Assembly: GCA_005804885.1 (NCBI GenBank)
Contig: SYOX01000381.1
Location: 1-64,000, forward strand
DNA from: Pseudomonadota bacterium
GTDB taxonomy: Bacteria; Myxococcota_A; Bradymonadia; Bradymonadales; GCA-2716585
Reading direction: 5' to 3'
Length of the DNA stretch: 64,000 nucleotides
Under the pieces are notes generated by a model. The model saw only the letters and a program-made list of their open reading frames with translations, searched no databases and was not told the origin of the DNA. Positions 1 through 8,842 of this stretch are shown piece after piece (the stretch's first letter is position 1; every line of letters begins with the position of its first letter). The position numbers and the translations under genes are program-made.

Positions 1-155
1 CCAGTCCGCCGCTGTGGCCATGCCGTTGAGCACGGGCGGCACGCCGCCGCTGGCGACGTAGAAGTCCTGGGTCGAGCGCGCCCTGGACCAGATCGCGACC
101 CCGATGTAGAGCGCGAAGGAGAGTCCGACCATCACGAAGGTCCACGCCTGGACGT

Positions 156-159
<4 letters not shown>
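1..159 (-). CDS. Sodium:solute symporter large subunit, VC_2705 type (partial, N-terminus only)
   Basis: The first 53 residues are visible before the gene runs off the left edge. They begin MNVQAWTFVMVGLSFALY and continue into a first transmembrane helix, then an IWSRA-STQDFYVASGG loop and NGMATAADW. This is the typical start of the large subunit of the two-component Na+/solute symporters (SSS family, VC_2705 subfamily), which import acetate-like organic acids. The start ATG overlaps the stop of the small-subunit gene by 4 bp (ATGA), the usual arrangement for this pair. The substrate cannot be told from this fragment. Confidence 0.88.
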
Positions 160-473
<314 letters not shown>

Positions 474-534
474 CACCCCCTCCCGGCCCAGGTCCGCGTA
501 CCCCAGGCAGGATCGCCCCAGGCCCGAGGCGATG

Positions 535-1506
535 TCAAAGATCGGGGTCGTCGCCCACCTTGACGGCGCGCTGGAAGAGGACGAAGGCGACGAGGCCGAC
601 GACGACGGCCCACCACAAGGTCGCCAGCCGCGTCAGGATGGTGGCCGCCGAGGCGACCGCCTCCTGGTCGACCATCCCGAAGAGCTGGAGGGCCGAGATC
701 ATGCCCGCCTCGGTGACGCCGAGGCCGCCGGGCAGGAAGGACACCGCGCCGAGGATGGTGGTCATGGCGTAGACGAAGGTGCCGCCTGCCAGATCGATGT
801 CCACCGCGGCGCCCGAGCCCTCGAAGCCCCGCACGATCAGCACGAAGGCCACGCACTCCATCCCCCACGAGAGCGCCGACAGGGCCGTCGTCCCCGCCAG
901 CGTGGCCGGCGAGAGCAGCCTGCGGGTCGAGCCGTAGGCCTCGCGCAGCTTCGGGACCGCGCGCGAGACGAGGGGCAGCGCGCCCAGCAGGACGAAGCCG
1001 CGCTCGACGACCGAGGGGAGCGAGACCAGCGCGAGGCCGAGCGCGACGGCGGCGCCGGTGGCGATCAGCGCCCCCGCGCCGTACTGGTAGGTCCCGACGC
1101 CCGTGGCGGCCAGGATGATGAGGGCCAGCAGATCCGTGAGCCGCTCGGCCAGCACCACCGGCGCGGTGCGCGCCACCGGGACCCCGTCGCTCTGCCGCAG
1201 CAGAACGCTCTTGAGCACCTCGCCGAGCTTGCCGGGCGTGATCGACATGACGAAGCCGGCCAGGAAGATGAGCAGCGACCGCCCGAGGGGCACCCGGACG
1301 TCGATCCGACGCAGGAAGATCTCCCATTTCGCGAAGCGCAGCGCGTAGTTGAGGCAGGTCAGCCCGAGCGCGGCGGCGAAGGTCGGCCAGGCGTAGCCGG
1401 CCAGGGCGTCGCCGAGCGCGTTGAGGTCCGCGTAGAGGGCCACCAGGGCGTAGACGGCGACGCCGGCCAGGACCCCGAGGATGATCTTGCGCTCAAGGTG
1501 CTTCAC
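535..1506 (-). CDS. Flippase-like integral membrane protein (LPG_synthase_TM/UPF0104 family)
   Basis: This 323-residue polytopic protein has about eight hydrophobic segments. It carries the family signatures of the lysylphosphatidylglycerol-synthase membrane domain: ALRFAKWEIFLRRI near residue 55, then SITPGKLGEVLKSVLL with LAERLTDLLAL, and FLPGGLGVTEAGM near residue 255. Members without a catalytic tRNA-dependent domain are thought to move lipids or glycolipids across the membrane or assist polysaccharide synthesis. The gene starts at GTG and overlaps the end of the glycosyltransferase gene by 4 bp, so the two are probably translated together. A role in moving the glycolipid made by its neighbour is inference. 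Confidence 0.85.
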   Translation of the reverse strand: MKHLERKIILGVLAGVAVYALVALYADLNALGDALAGYAWPTFAAALGLTCLNYALRFAKWEIFLRRIDVRVPLGRSLLIFLAGFVMSITPGKLGEVLKSVLLRQSDGVPVARTAPVVLAERLTDLLALIILAATGVGTYQYGAGALIATGAAVALGLALVSLPSVVERGFVLLGALPLVSRAVPKLREAYGSTRRLLSPATLAGTTALSALSWGMECVAFVLIVRGFEGSGAAVDIDLAGGTFVYAMTTILGAVSFLPGGLGVTEAGMISALQLFGMVDQEAVASAATILTRLATLWWAVVVGLVAFVLFQRAVKVGDDPDL

Positions 1507-2231
1507 GAGCGCCCGTCGAGCTTCTCCATCAGGAGGTGGCCGCGGAATTTGACGACCTCGGCGCCGACGCGCGCGATCCGACGCACCCCGAGCACCTTGG
1601 AGTGGCCGGCCCGCCGCGCCTTGACCTCGACCGGGACGCTGCGCACGTCCAGGCCAGCGCGGATCGCGCGCACGGGCAGCTCCAGGTTGACGAAGAAGGT
1701 CTCGCTCTTGAGCGGCAAGGTCTTGAGCAGCTCCCGCTTGAACATGTAGACCCCGTCCATCGGGCGCTGGGTGCCCAGGAAGGCGTTCATGCAGTAGCGC
1801 AGCCCCTTGCTCAGGACCATCCTGAAGTTGCCGTCGACGGCGCGGCGCTGGGTGTAGTAGCCCACGGCCATGTCGGCGCCGTCGAGGATGCCGGGCAGGA
1901 GCTTGATGAGCTCGCTGACGGTGACCTGCCCGTCCGCGGGCAGGATCGAGATGTACTCCATCCTCGCGGCCGAGAAGCCCGTCTTGACCGCCGCGCCGAT
2001 GCCCCGGTTGGTGCCGTGGCTCATCGGCGAGATCCGGGGGTTGTCCGCGGCCAGGGCCTCGATCACCGCCCCGGTGTCGTCGCGGCTGCCGTCGTCGACG
2101 AGGACCAGCTGGTAGTCGTCGATCCCGACGCCACGGGCCGCGTCGAGCGCTTCGAGGGTCTCTCGGGCCACGGGGCCGATGTTCTCGGCCTCGTTGTAGG
2201 CGAACATGACGACGGTCAGGCGGATGCCCAT
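1503..2231 (-). CDS. Family 2 glycosyltransferase (polyprenyl-phosphate sugar synthase-like)
   Basis: This 242-residue GT-A fold enzyme has an N-terminal VVMFAYNEAENI nucleotide-binding start, VLVDDGSRDDT (the donor-binding Asp pair) and GIGAAVKTGFSAA, as in dolichol-phosphate mannose synthase and DPM1-like transferases. The usual DADGQ metal-binding motif appears as PADGQ, with one Asp replaced. No C-terminal membrane helices are present, so it probably works at the membrane surface. It lies between an acyltransferase and a flippase-like protein, which suggests glycolipid or lipid-linked sugar synthesis. I start it at the ATG at 2231, where homology begins; the frame stays open further upstream but that part looks non-coding. 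Confidence 0.85.
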   Translation of the reverse strand: MGIRLTVVMFAYNEAENIGPVARETLEALDAARGVGIDDYQLVLVDDGSRDDTGAVIEALAADNPRISPMSHGTNRGIGAAVKTGFSAARMEYISILPADGQVTVSELIKLLPGILDGADMAVGYYTQRRAVDGNFRMVLSKGLRYCMNAFLGTQRPMDGVYMFKRELLKTLPLKSETFFVNLELPVRAIRAGLDVRSVPVEVKARRAGHSKVLGVRRIARVGAEVVKFRGHLLMEKLDGRS

Positions 2232-2256
2232 GTTGCTCCGAGGGTGGTCCTTGAGG

Positions 2257-2811
2257 TCAGCGCTCGGGCCGCAGGCGCAGCACCCTGGCGGGCACCCCCG
2301 CGATGACCGAGTAATCGGGAAAGTGGCCCTTGACGACGGCGCCGGCGCCGACCTGGACGCCGCGGCCCAGGCGCGCGCCGGGCAGCACCGTCGATCCGAC
2401 CCCGAGATCGCAGTCGTCGCCGATGACGACGGGCTCGAACTCAATGGGCGAGTGCAGGATGGGCAGCCCTCGGCCCGCCTCGACGTGGGCGCTGGTGATG
2501 ATCCGCACCCCCGGCCCGACGCCGACATTGCGGCCCAGGACCAGCCCTCCGGCTGAATGGAAGAAGCATTGCTGCCCGATCCAGGTCCCCGCGCCGATCT
2601 CCATCAGGTTCTTGTAATAACCCTTGAGGATCGTCTGGTGGCCGACGTAGACGCAGTCGCCGATCTCGATGTTCTCAGGGTGGAAGACCATCACGCCGCG
2701 CTCAAGGACGACGTCTGAGCCCAGGCGCCTGAACTGCTCAGGGCTGAACTCGCCGTCGCCGTGGCTGCGCGGCGGCCGAGGCGGGCTCATGGGTTCTTGA
2801 GGGTCTGACAC
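2257..2811 (-). CDS. Hexapeptide-repeat acyltransferase (left-handed beta-helix)
   Basis: This 184-residue protein shows repeated [LIV]-G-x4 hexapeptides (IEIGDCVYVG, MEIGAGTWIG, VVIGDDCDLGVGSTVLPG, VQVGAGAVV) and ends with the standard YSVIAGVPARVLR cap of the WbbJ/LacA/NodL-type acetyltransferases. A His in ITSAHV is placed like the catalytic His of the family. It probably O- or N-acylates the sugar made by the downstream glycosyltransferase. The gene ends 25 bp before the glycosyltransferase start. The start is uncertain: GTG at 2811 is used here, ATG at 2790 is also possible, and neither has a good ribosome site. Confidence 0.85.
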   Translation of the reverse strand: MSDPQEPMSPPRPPRSHGDGEFSPEQFRRLGSDVVLERGVMVFHPENIEIGDCVYVGHQTILKGYYKNLMEIGAGTWIGQQCFFHSAGGLVLGRNVGVGPGVRIITSAHVEAGRGLPILHSPIEFEPVVIGDDCDLGVGSTVLPGARLGRGVQVGAGAVVKGHFPDYSVIAGVPARVLRLRPER

Positions 2812-2918
2812 GGCCTGACATCCGGGTGAGAGTCGGCCGAACTATAGCCCACCCGCGCGCGGCAGGCCAGATCTGCGCACGCAGACCAGCCCGCCCCCGC
2901 AGCGCGGGAGGCCCTCCC

Positions 2919-3377
2919 TCAGCCCAGCATCGCGAAGTAGGCCTGATCGGTGAAGTCGTCCAGCGGCATGGGCCTGTCTCCAGAGGTCCATACGCCCCCG
3001 ATCTGCACGGCCAGATAGAGGTTGTGGCCGCCGACGAGCAATGGGCGGCGCGCGAGATCCTTCTGGAGCCGCGCCGCCACCAGCGAGGTCTCCTCCGCCG
3101 TCACGCAGCGCAGCAGGATCCCCAGGCAGCCCTCTGCGAACCAACCCACCGTGTCCGTCCCTCGGACCATCCCGGTGGCCGCGCTCGCGAAGCTCGAATG
3201 GAAGGCCTCCCGATCCGCGATCTGGAAGCGCTCGACGTAGATGTCCTCGAACTCCATCCTCAAGATCAGCAGCGCGCAAGGCACGTTGAGCCGCTCTGTG
3301 ACGTTGAGCTGCGCCGACAAGGCCCCGTAGAACCCCTCGGGGTCAAGCAAGCTCTGCATCTGCCGGGTGTCCTTCAT
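2919..3377 (-). CDS. Degenerate GGDEF-like domain protein
   Basis: This soluble protein of about 152 residues follows the layout of a GGDEF domain: an LLDPEGFYGAL start, CALLILRMEFEDI at the first core strand, GTDTVGWFAEGCLGILL where RxGGDEFxxLL should be, then AARLQKDLARR and LAVQIGGV. The GGDEF signature is replaced by AEGCL, so diguanylate cyclase activity is unlikely; it may bind a nucleotide or a partner. I place the start at ATG 3377; the open frame reaches 3509 but the extra N-terminus is low-complexity and Arg-rich. It is transcribed away from the giant gene at 3684. Confidence 0.6.
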   Translation of the reverse strand: MKDTRQMQSLLDPEGFYGALSAQLNVTERLNVPCALLILRMEFEDIYVERFQIADREAFHSSFASAATGMVRGTDTVGWFAEGCLGILLRCVTAEETSLVAARLQKDLARRPLLVGGHNLYLAVQIGGVWTSGDRPMPLDDFTDQAYFAMLG

Positions 3378-3565
3378 GTTCCCATCCTTGCCGTTGACGC
3401 CGACCCTTGGCCGCGTTGCCCTCCGTAGGCCCCTCTCCTTCCTATCGGAGCGCTCGCCGCGAGCTTTAGCCTCCCCACACACACCCACGACCGACGCCAC
3501 GACCGCCACACTGTCGTCCCCCCGTCACACACACCTCGCCGCCGAGACCCTCCACGCGCGAGCCC

Positions 3566-3587
3566 GTCGACCTCGATCGAGGTTGAC
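3566..3587. promoter_or_regulatory. Near-perfect 22-bp palindrome next to a sigma-54 promoter
   Basis: GTCGACCTCGATCGAGGTTGAC is an inverted repeat with a single mismatched pair. It ends 2 bp before the -24 element at 3590. Such a site could bind a dimeric repressor or modulator; sigma-54 activators usually bind further upstream. No particular regulator can be assigned. The rest of the 3378-3683 gap holds the promoter below and C-rich low-complexity sequence. Confidence 0.45.
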
Positions 3588-3589
3588 GG

Positions 3590-3605
3590 TGGCACGCCCC
3601 TTGCC
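3590..3605 (+). promoter_or_regulatory. Sigma-54 (-24/-12) promoter for the giant repeat gene
   Basis: TGGCACGCCCCTTGCC matches the consensus TGGCACG-N4-TTGCW at all but the last base, with GG and GC correctly spaced. Transcription would begin near 3617, giving a leader of about 65 nt before the ATG at 3684. Confidence 0.8.
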
Positions 3606-3683
3606 AAAAGCCTCCCTCGGCACTCAGGATGGAGTTTCGGCTGACCCGCGGGTCAGCCCAGGCAGGGCGACAAGGTCCAGACG

Positions 3684-6600
3684 ATGCAAAGCCCACTTCA
3701 CAGCAAGCGCGAAGCCTCCTTCGCAGCGCGCGCCCTGCTCCCCACGCCTGACCGCGCCGTGCGCCCCCTGCTCACCCTCGGACTGGCCGCCCTGCTCTGG
3801 GCCGCGCTGGCCCCTCCGGCGCACGCCCAGGACCCGACCGACGCCCTCCGCCTCCAACCCCCTTCCCTCTCCAGCACCTCGGCCCGGACCAGCCACGGGG
3901 CGCTCTCCCCCGGCGCCCTCGCCGATCCCACCGGCGACCTCGACGGGATCGAGGGTGGCCCGCCCCTCGATCCAGCGATGGCCGACCCCGAAGGCGGGGG
4001 GTCGTCGGCCCAGCCCTCCACAAGGACGCGCAGGATCATCCGCAACGGCGCGTACATCCTCTATTTTTACGAACACGACCCCGTCGACGACGAGACCCTC
4101 CTGCACATCCTCGGGCTCTTCTGGTATCGCGGAAAGCCGGACTGGAAGCTCTTCATCGCCCTGCCCTTGGGCGCCTACTGGCGCTGGAACGACGACCCCA
4201 ACCGCTGGGGGCTGATCTCCCCCCTGGCGTGGCACGTCCAGGACGACGACTTCACCTACACCGGCGCGTGGCTCTATCATCGATATGAGAGCCGCCAGAC
4301 GCGCTTCTCCACCCTCTTCCCGCTCTACTGGAACCACCAGGATCTGGACCTCGACGAAGACCTCCACATCCTCGGCCCCCTCTTCTACAAGACGAGGCCC
4401 GAGGGCTGGAGCGCGGGGCTGGCGCCGATCTTCTGGATGGGCGGCGGGCCGGAGAGCACCTCATGGACCCTGCTGCCGCTGGTCCACTACGAGGACGACG
4501 CCGAGTCCACCCGCCTCTACTCCCCGGCCTTCCTCCACATCCACGACAAGGAGAGCGACAGCCTCTTCGGCGGCATCCCGGCGCTGATGACCTTCTGGAG
4601 CGGCGACGACTACAGCACCTTCGTGATGCAGTTCCCCTTGCTCTTCAAGTACATCGAGGACGACTTCAGGCTGACCCTGGCGGCGGTGCTGCTCCTCGGC
4701 CTTGAGGCGGACGACTGGCGCTTCGGCTCCGTGCTGCCCTTCTTCTTCGGCTACGAGGACGACGAAGACGACTTCCGGCTGCTCCTGCCGGTCCTCTACG
4801 CGCGGTGGTCGGACAAGCGGAGCGACGATCACTTCGGGATGCTCGGCCCGCTCTACACCTGGCGCGATGGCCAGGAGCACGGCGCCGGCCTGTGGCCGCT
4901 GATCAAGTTCGACCAGGACGACATCACCGGCGACGCCACGACGATGATCCTGCCGATCTACTACGCCAGCGACGAGGGCGAGGTGCAGCACCGCTACTTC
5001 CTGCCCTTCCTCTACGGGAGCAGCTTCTTTGACGAGGAGCACCACTGGACCACCCTCGGGCCGCTCTACACCATCGACGACGGCCAGGACCACTACCACG
5101 GCCTCGCGCCCTTCGTGCACGTCCACCAGAACGAGGAGCAGCAGGAGGAGCTGACCATCGTGGCGCCCCTGTACGGGGCCTACGACGACCCTCAGACGCA
5201 CATCCGGCTGCTCGTCCCGCTGCTCTACTTCCGCCACGAAGATCTGGCCCTGGACACCCACCTGATCATCGCCGGCCCCTCCTGGTACAACCGGAGCGTC
5301 GACGACCTCTCCTACGGCGTCGCGCCCTTCTACATCCACTGGGAGAGCGAGGCGCTTGAGCGGGAGTTCACCCTCATCCCTGGGCTCTACTACAACAACG
5401 AGGGGCCGGGGTGGTCGACGACCTTCGTAGGGCCGGCCTTCCATAAGCAGGACGCCGATGGCTCGATGACCGGCGTGCTGCCCCTTGGCCTGTGGCACGA
5501 GGACGACCTGACGCAGACCAGGACGCTTGCGCTGGCGCCGGGGCTCTACTGGTCGGAGGGGCCGGAGCGCAAGCGGATCTTGATCGGGCCGGCCTGGAGC
5601 TTCAGAGACGGGGAGACGAAGAGCGACGGGCTCTTCCCCATCGTGGCGCGGCACGAGGAGGCCGACGGCAGCGGCTTCTTCTTCATGCCGGGCTTCCTCG
5701 ATCTGAGGGTCACCGGGGAGGACGGGTGGGACTTCACCTGGCTGCTGTCGGGCTTCCGGTACAAGAGCCGGGACGGGGTCCGGACGACCATGGTGGCGCC
5801 GCTCTTCCTGGAGACGAGCGACGAGCGAACGGGCGACTACTGGGCGCTGGCGGCGCCGTGGATCTATTTAAGTGGAAATACGCGCACTTACGAGCGCTTC
5901 ATCTTCGCGCCGCCCTTCTTCTACGACCGCGATCTGGACGAGACGGACTGGCTGCTCTTCCCGCTGGCCTTCGGGCACGACGACCGGGAGCTGTCCTATT
6001 GGCTGGCTGGGCCGCTGGCCTTCAAGTACGAAGAGAAGGCGCCCGGCGGCGGCAAGCTGCTGCTCGGCCCGCTGCTCTTCGGGCAGTACACCCGGGGCCT
6101 GAACCCGGATCTGGGGACGCCGGAGGCCCTGCAGGGCGAGCCGGCGACGGACATGGGCTGGCTGGGGCCCTTTGTGTGGAGCGACACCCGCGAGCGGCGC
6201 TTCAGGATGCTCTTCCCCTTGCTCCTGGACTGGAAGGACTTCGAGCACGACGAGAGCTTCATGGCCTTCTTCCCGCTCTACTTCCAGTGGAAGCAGCAGG
6301 TGGAGGGGATCCAGCGCAGGCTGGACGCCTACGTGCCGCTCTATGTCCGCTACAGCGAGCTGATGCCCGACGGCACCGAGGAGTCCTTCCACGGCCTCGG
6401 GCCGCTCTTCGCCTACAGCGGCAGGAGCGGTTACGGGCTTGGGGCCTTCCCCCTCTTCTGGCACGACCGGAGCACGGCGGAGGCCGGCGAATCGGGGCAC
6501 GACATCGTCTTCCCGCTGGTGTGGCACTTCTTCAACGAGGGAGAGGGGACCCGCTCGGTGGTGGCCGGGCCGGTGTACAGCTTCAAGGAGCCGGGGGAGC

Positions 6601-8717
6601 AGAGCTACGGCGTGATCCCGCTCTGGTTCCACAAGACGGCCTGGTCGGAGGCCGGCGAGCAGGGCTATGACGCGGTCTTTCCCTTGTACTGGTATGGGTT
6701 TGGGAGGGACGAGGCGGGTCAGGAGGCGGCGACGCTGCTGACGCCGGCGGGCTTCTATCGGCGCGAGGGGGAGAGCCGCTACGGGCTGGTGCTCAACTAC
6801 TACTTCTCGCGGGAGGGGGAGGAGGCCACCGACTTCCTCTTCCCCCTGGTCTACAGCCACCGCGATGAGACGGAGGACACGCTCTTCGTGGCGCCGCTCT
6901 ACTATCACACGGAGACGCCCTCGTACTCGGCGCGGCTGCTCGCGCCGCTCTACTTTCACGCGGAGGACAGGATCGAGGATACGGAGGTGACGCTCCTCTT
7001 CCCCTACCTGGGGACGAAGACGCCCGAGTCCGAGATCGACATGGTCCTGCCGCTCTTCTTTCAGGAGCGGACCCGCGACGGGGATCTCTTCCGGCTCATC
7101 GCGCCGCTCTACCTCCAGTTGGAGGACGGGGTGACGGGATCGCAGTTCGTGGCGGCCGGGCCGATCTGGTATTCCGGAGATGGGGCGGGGGGTTACGACA
7201 CGGGGGCCTTCCCCTTGCTGTGGTGGGGGGAGAGCGCCGACGGGAAAGACGGCTACTTCGTGGGGGCGCCCTTGTTCTGGCGCTTCACCCTGAACGGCGG
7301 GCAGGACACGTGGACGGTGCTGACGCCCTTGTGGCACCACGAGGACGAGGAGGGCAGCGCGGCGGGCTTGTTCCCGCTGGCGTGGTGGGGCGAGGGGGCC
7401 GACGGGGTCGACGGCCACTCGGTGCTGGCGCCGGTGTGGTGGCGCTTCGTGTCGGGGGGCGGGCGAGATCGGTGGACGGTGTTGACGCCCTTGTGGCACC
7501 ACGCGGACGAGGAGGGGGCGACGTCGGCGGGCTTGTTCCCGCTCTACTGGTGGAGGGAGGAGGCCAACGGGGTCGACGGCCACTCGGTCTTCTTCCCGGT
7601 GTGGTGGCGCTTCGTGTCGGACCAGGGGGCGGATCAGTGGACCTCGCTGGGGCCGCTGTGGCTTCACGACCACCCGGAGGGCTGGTCGGCGGGGCTCTTC
7701 CCGCTGGCCTTCGCGCAGCGCGACGGCGAGGACACGAGGATGGGGGTTTTCCCCTTTTATTACAGCAATGTGGAGGACGTGCAGACGACGGTGGCCTTCC
7801 CGCTCTACTTCGGCAGGCGGTGGGACGATGGGGCGGGGAGCTTCGACACGATCCTGGGGCTCTACTGGGGCTGGGAGGACAAGGAGGAGGAGGTCAGCGG
7901 GCAGCTCCTGGGGCCGCTCTACCACTTTGAGGACGGCGAAGCGAGCACGACGGGGCTCTTCCCGCTGGCGAACTGGAGCCACGATCCCGAGGAGGGGGAC
8001 ACGGGCTGGCTGCTGCCGGTGGCCTATTACGATCGGTCGGCCGACGGCGCGGACATGCGGGTGGTGGCCGGGCCGGCCTTCTACGATCGGGACGAGGAGG
8101 GGACGGACTGGGGTCTGGCGCCGCTCTTCTGGAGCTTCGAGCGTGAGGCGGCCAGCGGCAGCATGCTCCTGCCGGCCTACTTCTACGAGGGGAGAGACGA
8201 GGGGCACACCTTCATCAGCCCGGTGGCGTACTCGAGGCGGGAGGGGGAGGTGTGGAACGCCTGGTCGCTGCTCTACGCCGGCGGGGGCGACGCCATGGGG
8301 AGCTGGCATACGGTGTTGCCGCTCTTCTACGGGCGGCGCAGCAACGACGGGTCGAGCTTTGACATCGCCCTGCCCTTCTACCTCAACTTCAAGCAGCCTG
8401 GGGGCCGGTCCGGCGGGACGGTGCTCTTCCCGCTCTACTGGAACTTCTACAACGAGGATTCGGGGAGCGACGCGACGGTGCTCTTCCCGCTCTACTGGCA
8501 TTTCCTCAATGACAAGAGGGAGTTGACGTTGCTCCTGCCCTGGTTCCATTCCCAGCGCAAGGACATCGACCGGGTCACGCACGGGCTGGTGCCGCTCTAC
8601 TATTACAGTCGGGATCCGAGCGGCTACACCTTCCAGCTCATGGGCGGTATCTTCGGGGTTGACCACACGAGGGCGGAGGACAAGACCGACTATCAGCTGC
8701 TGTGGATACCCTTCTGA
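3684..8717 (+). CDS. Giant secreted aromatic-repeat protein (LFPLYW-type repeats)
   Basis: This 1677-residue protein has an N-terminal signal peptide: a hydrophobic stretch at about residues 29-44, with likely cleavage after AHA near residue 48. From about residue 115 to the C-terminus it is made of some 65-70 short repeats of about 20-25 residues. The core is hydrophobic-x-P-L-aromatic-aromatic (for example LFPLYW, GPLYTW, LLPVLYA), followed by an acidic turn such as YEDDEDD or HEDEEG. The alternation of aromatic strands and acidic turns suggests a chain of beta-hairpins, either an outer-membrane barrel-like structure or a beta-solenoid; some units resemble the PFYWN strands of LptD. I know no named family for it. 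It ends abruptly with YQLLWIPF. The gene is monocistronic, with a sigma-54 promoter upstream. Confidence 0.85.
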   Translation: MQSPLHSKREASFAARALLPTPDRAVRPLLTLGLAALLWAALAPPAHAQDPTDALRLQPPSLSSTSARTSHGALSPGALADPTGDLDGIEGGPPLDPAMADPEGGGSSAQPSTRTRRIIRNGAYILYFYEHDPVDDETLLHILGLFWYRGKPDWKLFIALPLGAYWRWNDDPNRWGLISPLAWHVQDDDFTYTGAWLYHRYESRQTRFSTLFPLYWNHQDLDLDEDLHILGPLFYKTRPEGWSAGLAPIFWMGGGPESTSWTLLPLVHYEDDAESTRLYSPAFLHIHDKESDSLFGGIPALMTFWSGDDYSTFVMQFPLLFKYIEDDFRLTLAAVLLLGLEADDWRFGSVLPFFFGYEDDEDDFRLLLPVLYARWSDKRSDDHFGMLGPLYTWRDGQEHGAGLWPLIKFDQDDITGDATTMILPIYYASDEGEVQHRYFLPFLYGSSFFDEEHHWTTLGPLYTIDDGQDHYHGLAPFVHVHQNEEQQEELTIVAPLYGAYDDPQTHIRLLVPLLYFRHEDLALDTHLIIAGPSWYNRSVDDLSYGVAPFYIHWESEALEREFTLIPGLYYNNEGPGWSTTFVGPAFHKQDADGSMTGVLPLGLWHEDDLTQTRTLALAPGLYWSEGPERKRILIGPAWSFRDGETKSDGLFPIVARHEEADGSGFFFMPGFLDLRVTGEDGWDFTWLLSGFRYKSRDGVRTTMVAPLFLETSDERTGDYWALAAPWIYLSGNTRTYERFIFAPPFFYDRDLDETDWLLFPLAFGHDDRELSYWLAGPLAFKYEEKAPGGGKLLLGPLLFGQYTRGLNPDLGTPEALQGEPATDMGWLGPFVWSDTRERRFRMLFPLLLDWKDFEHDESFMAFFPLYFQWKQQVEGIQRRLDAYVPLYVRYSELMPDGTEESFHGLGPLFAYSGRSGYGLGAFPLFWHDRSTAEAGESGHDIVFPLVWHFFNEGEGTRSVVAGPVYSFKEPGEQSYGVIPLWFHKTAWSEAGEQGYDAVFPLYWYGFGRDEAGQEAATLLTPAGFYRREGESRYGLVLNYYFSREGEEATDFLFPLVYSHRDETEDTLFVAPLYYHTETPSYSARLLAPLYFHAEDRIEDTEVTLLFPYLGTKTPESEIDMVLPLFFQERTRDGDLFRLIAPLYLQLEDGVTGSQFVAAGPIWYSGDGAGGYDTGAFPLLWWGESADGKDGYFVGAPLFWRFTLNGGQDTWTVLTPLWHHEDEEGSAAGLFPLAWWGEGADGVDGHSVLAPVWWRFVSGGGRDRWTVLTPLWHHADEEGATSAGLFPLYWWREEANGVDGHSVFFPVWWRFVSDQGADQWTSLGPLWLHDHPEGWSAGLFPLAFAQRDGEDTRMGVFPFYYSNVEDVQTTVAFPLYFGRRWDDGAGSFDTILGLYWGWEDKEEEVSGQLLGPLYHFEDGEASTTGLFPLANWSHDPEEGDTGWLLPVAYYDRSADGADMRVVAGPAFYDRDEEGTDWGLAPLFWSFEREAASGSMLLPAYFYEGRDEGHTFISPVAYSRREGEVWNAWSLLYAGGGDAMGSWHTVLPLFYGRRSNDGSSFDIALPFYLNFKQPGGRSGGTVLFPLYWNFYNEDSGSDATVLFPLYWHFLNDKRELTLLLPWFHSQRKDIDRVTHGLVPLYYYSRDPSGYTFQLMGGIFGVDHTRAEDKTDYQLLWIPF

Positions 8718-8736
8718 GGGTCGGCTTCGAGGGGGG

Positions 8737-8816
8737 GGGGATTCCTGGGCGGTGGCCCGGTCGTGGTGGAGAGGGCGGGGATTCTTGGGCGATGGCGCGG
8801 CCGTGGTAGAAAGGGG
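8737..8816. repeat. Tandem duplication of a 40-bp unit in the intergenic gap
   Basis: Two head-to-tail copies (8737-8776 and 8777-8816) begin GGGGATTCYTGGGCGRTGGC and differ at a few positions. A run of ten G precedes the first copy. They lie between the giant gene and the beta-propeller gene; no hairpin terminator is obvious. Confidence 0.75.
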
Positions 8817-8842
8817 TGAGAAGGTAGCCGCGCGGAGGGAGC

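Noticed and set aside
5868-8666. Long minus-strand open frame opposite the aromatic-repeat gene
   Set aside because: It mirrors the repeats, has no signal or domain, and its composition is typical of antisense frames in GC-rich DNA.
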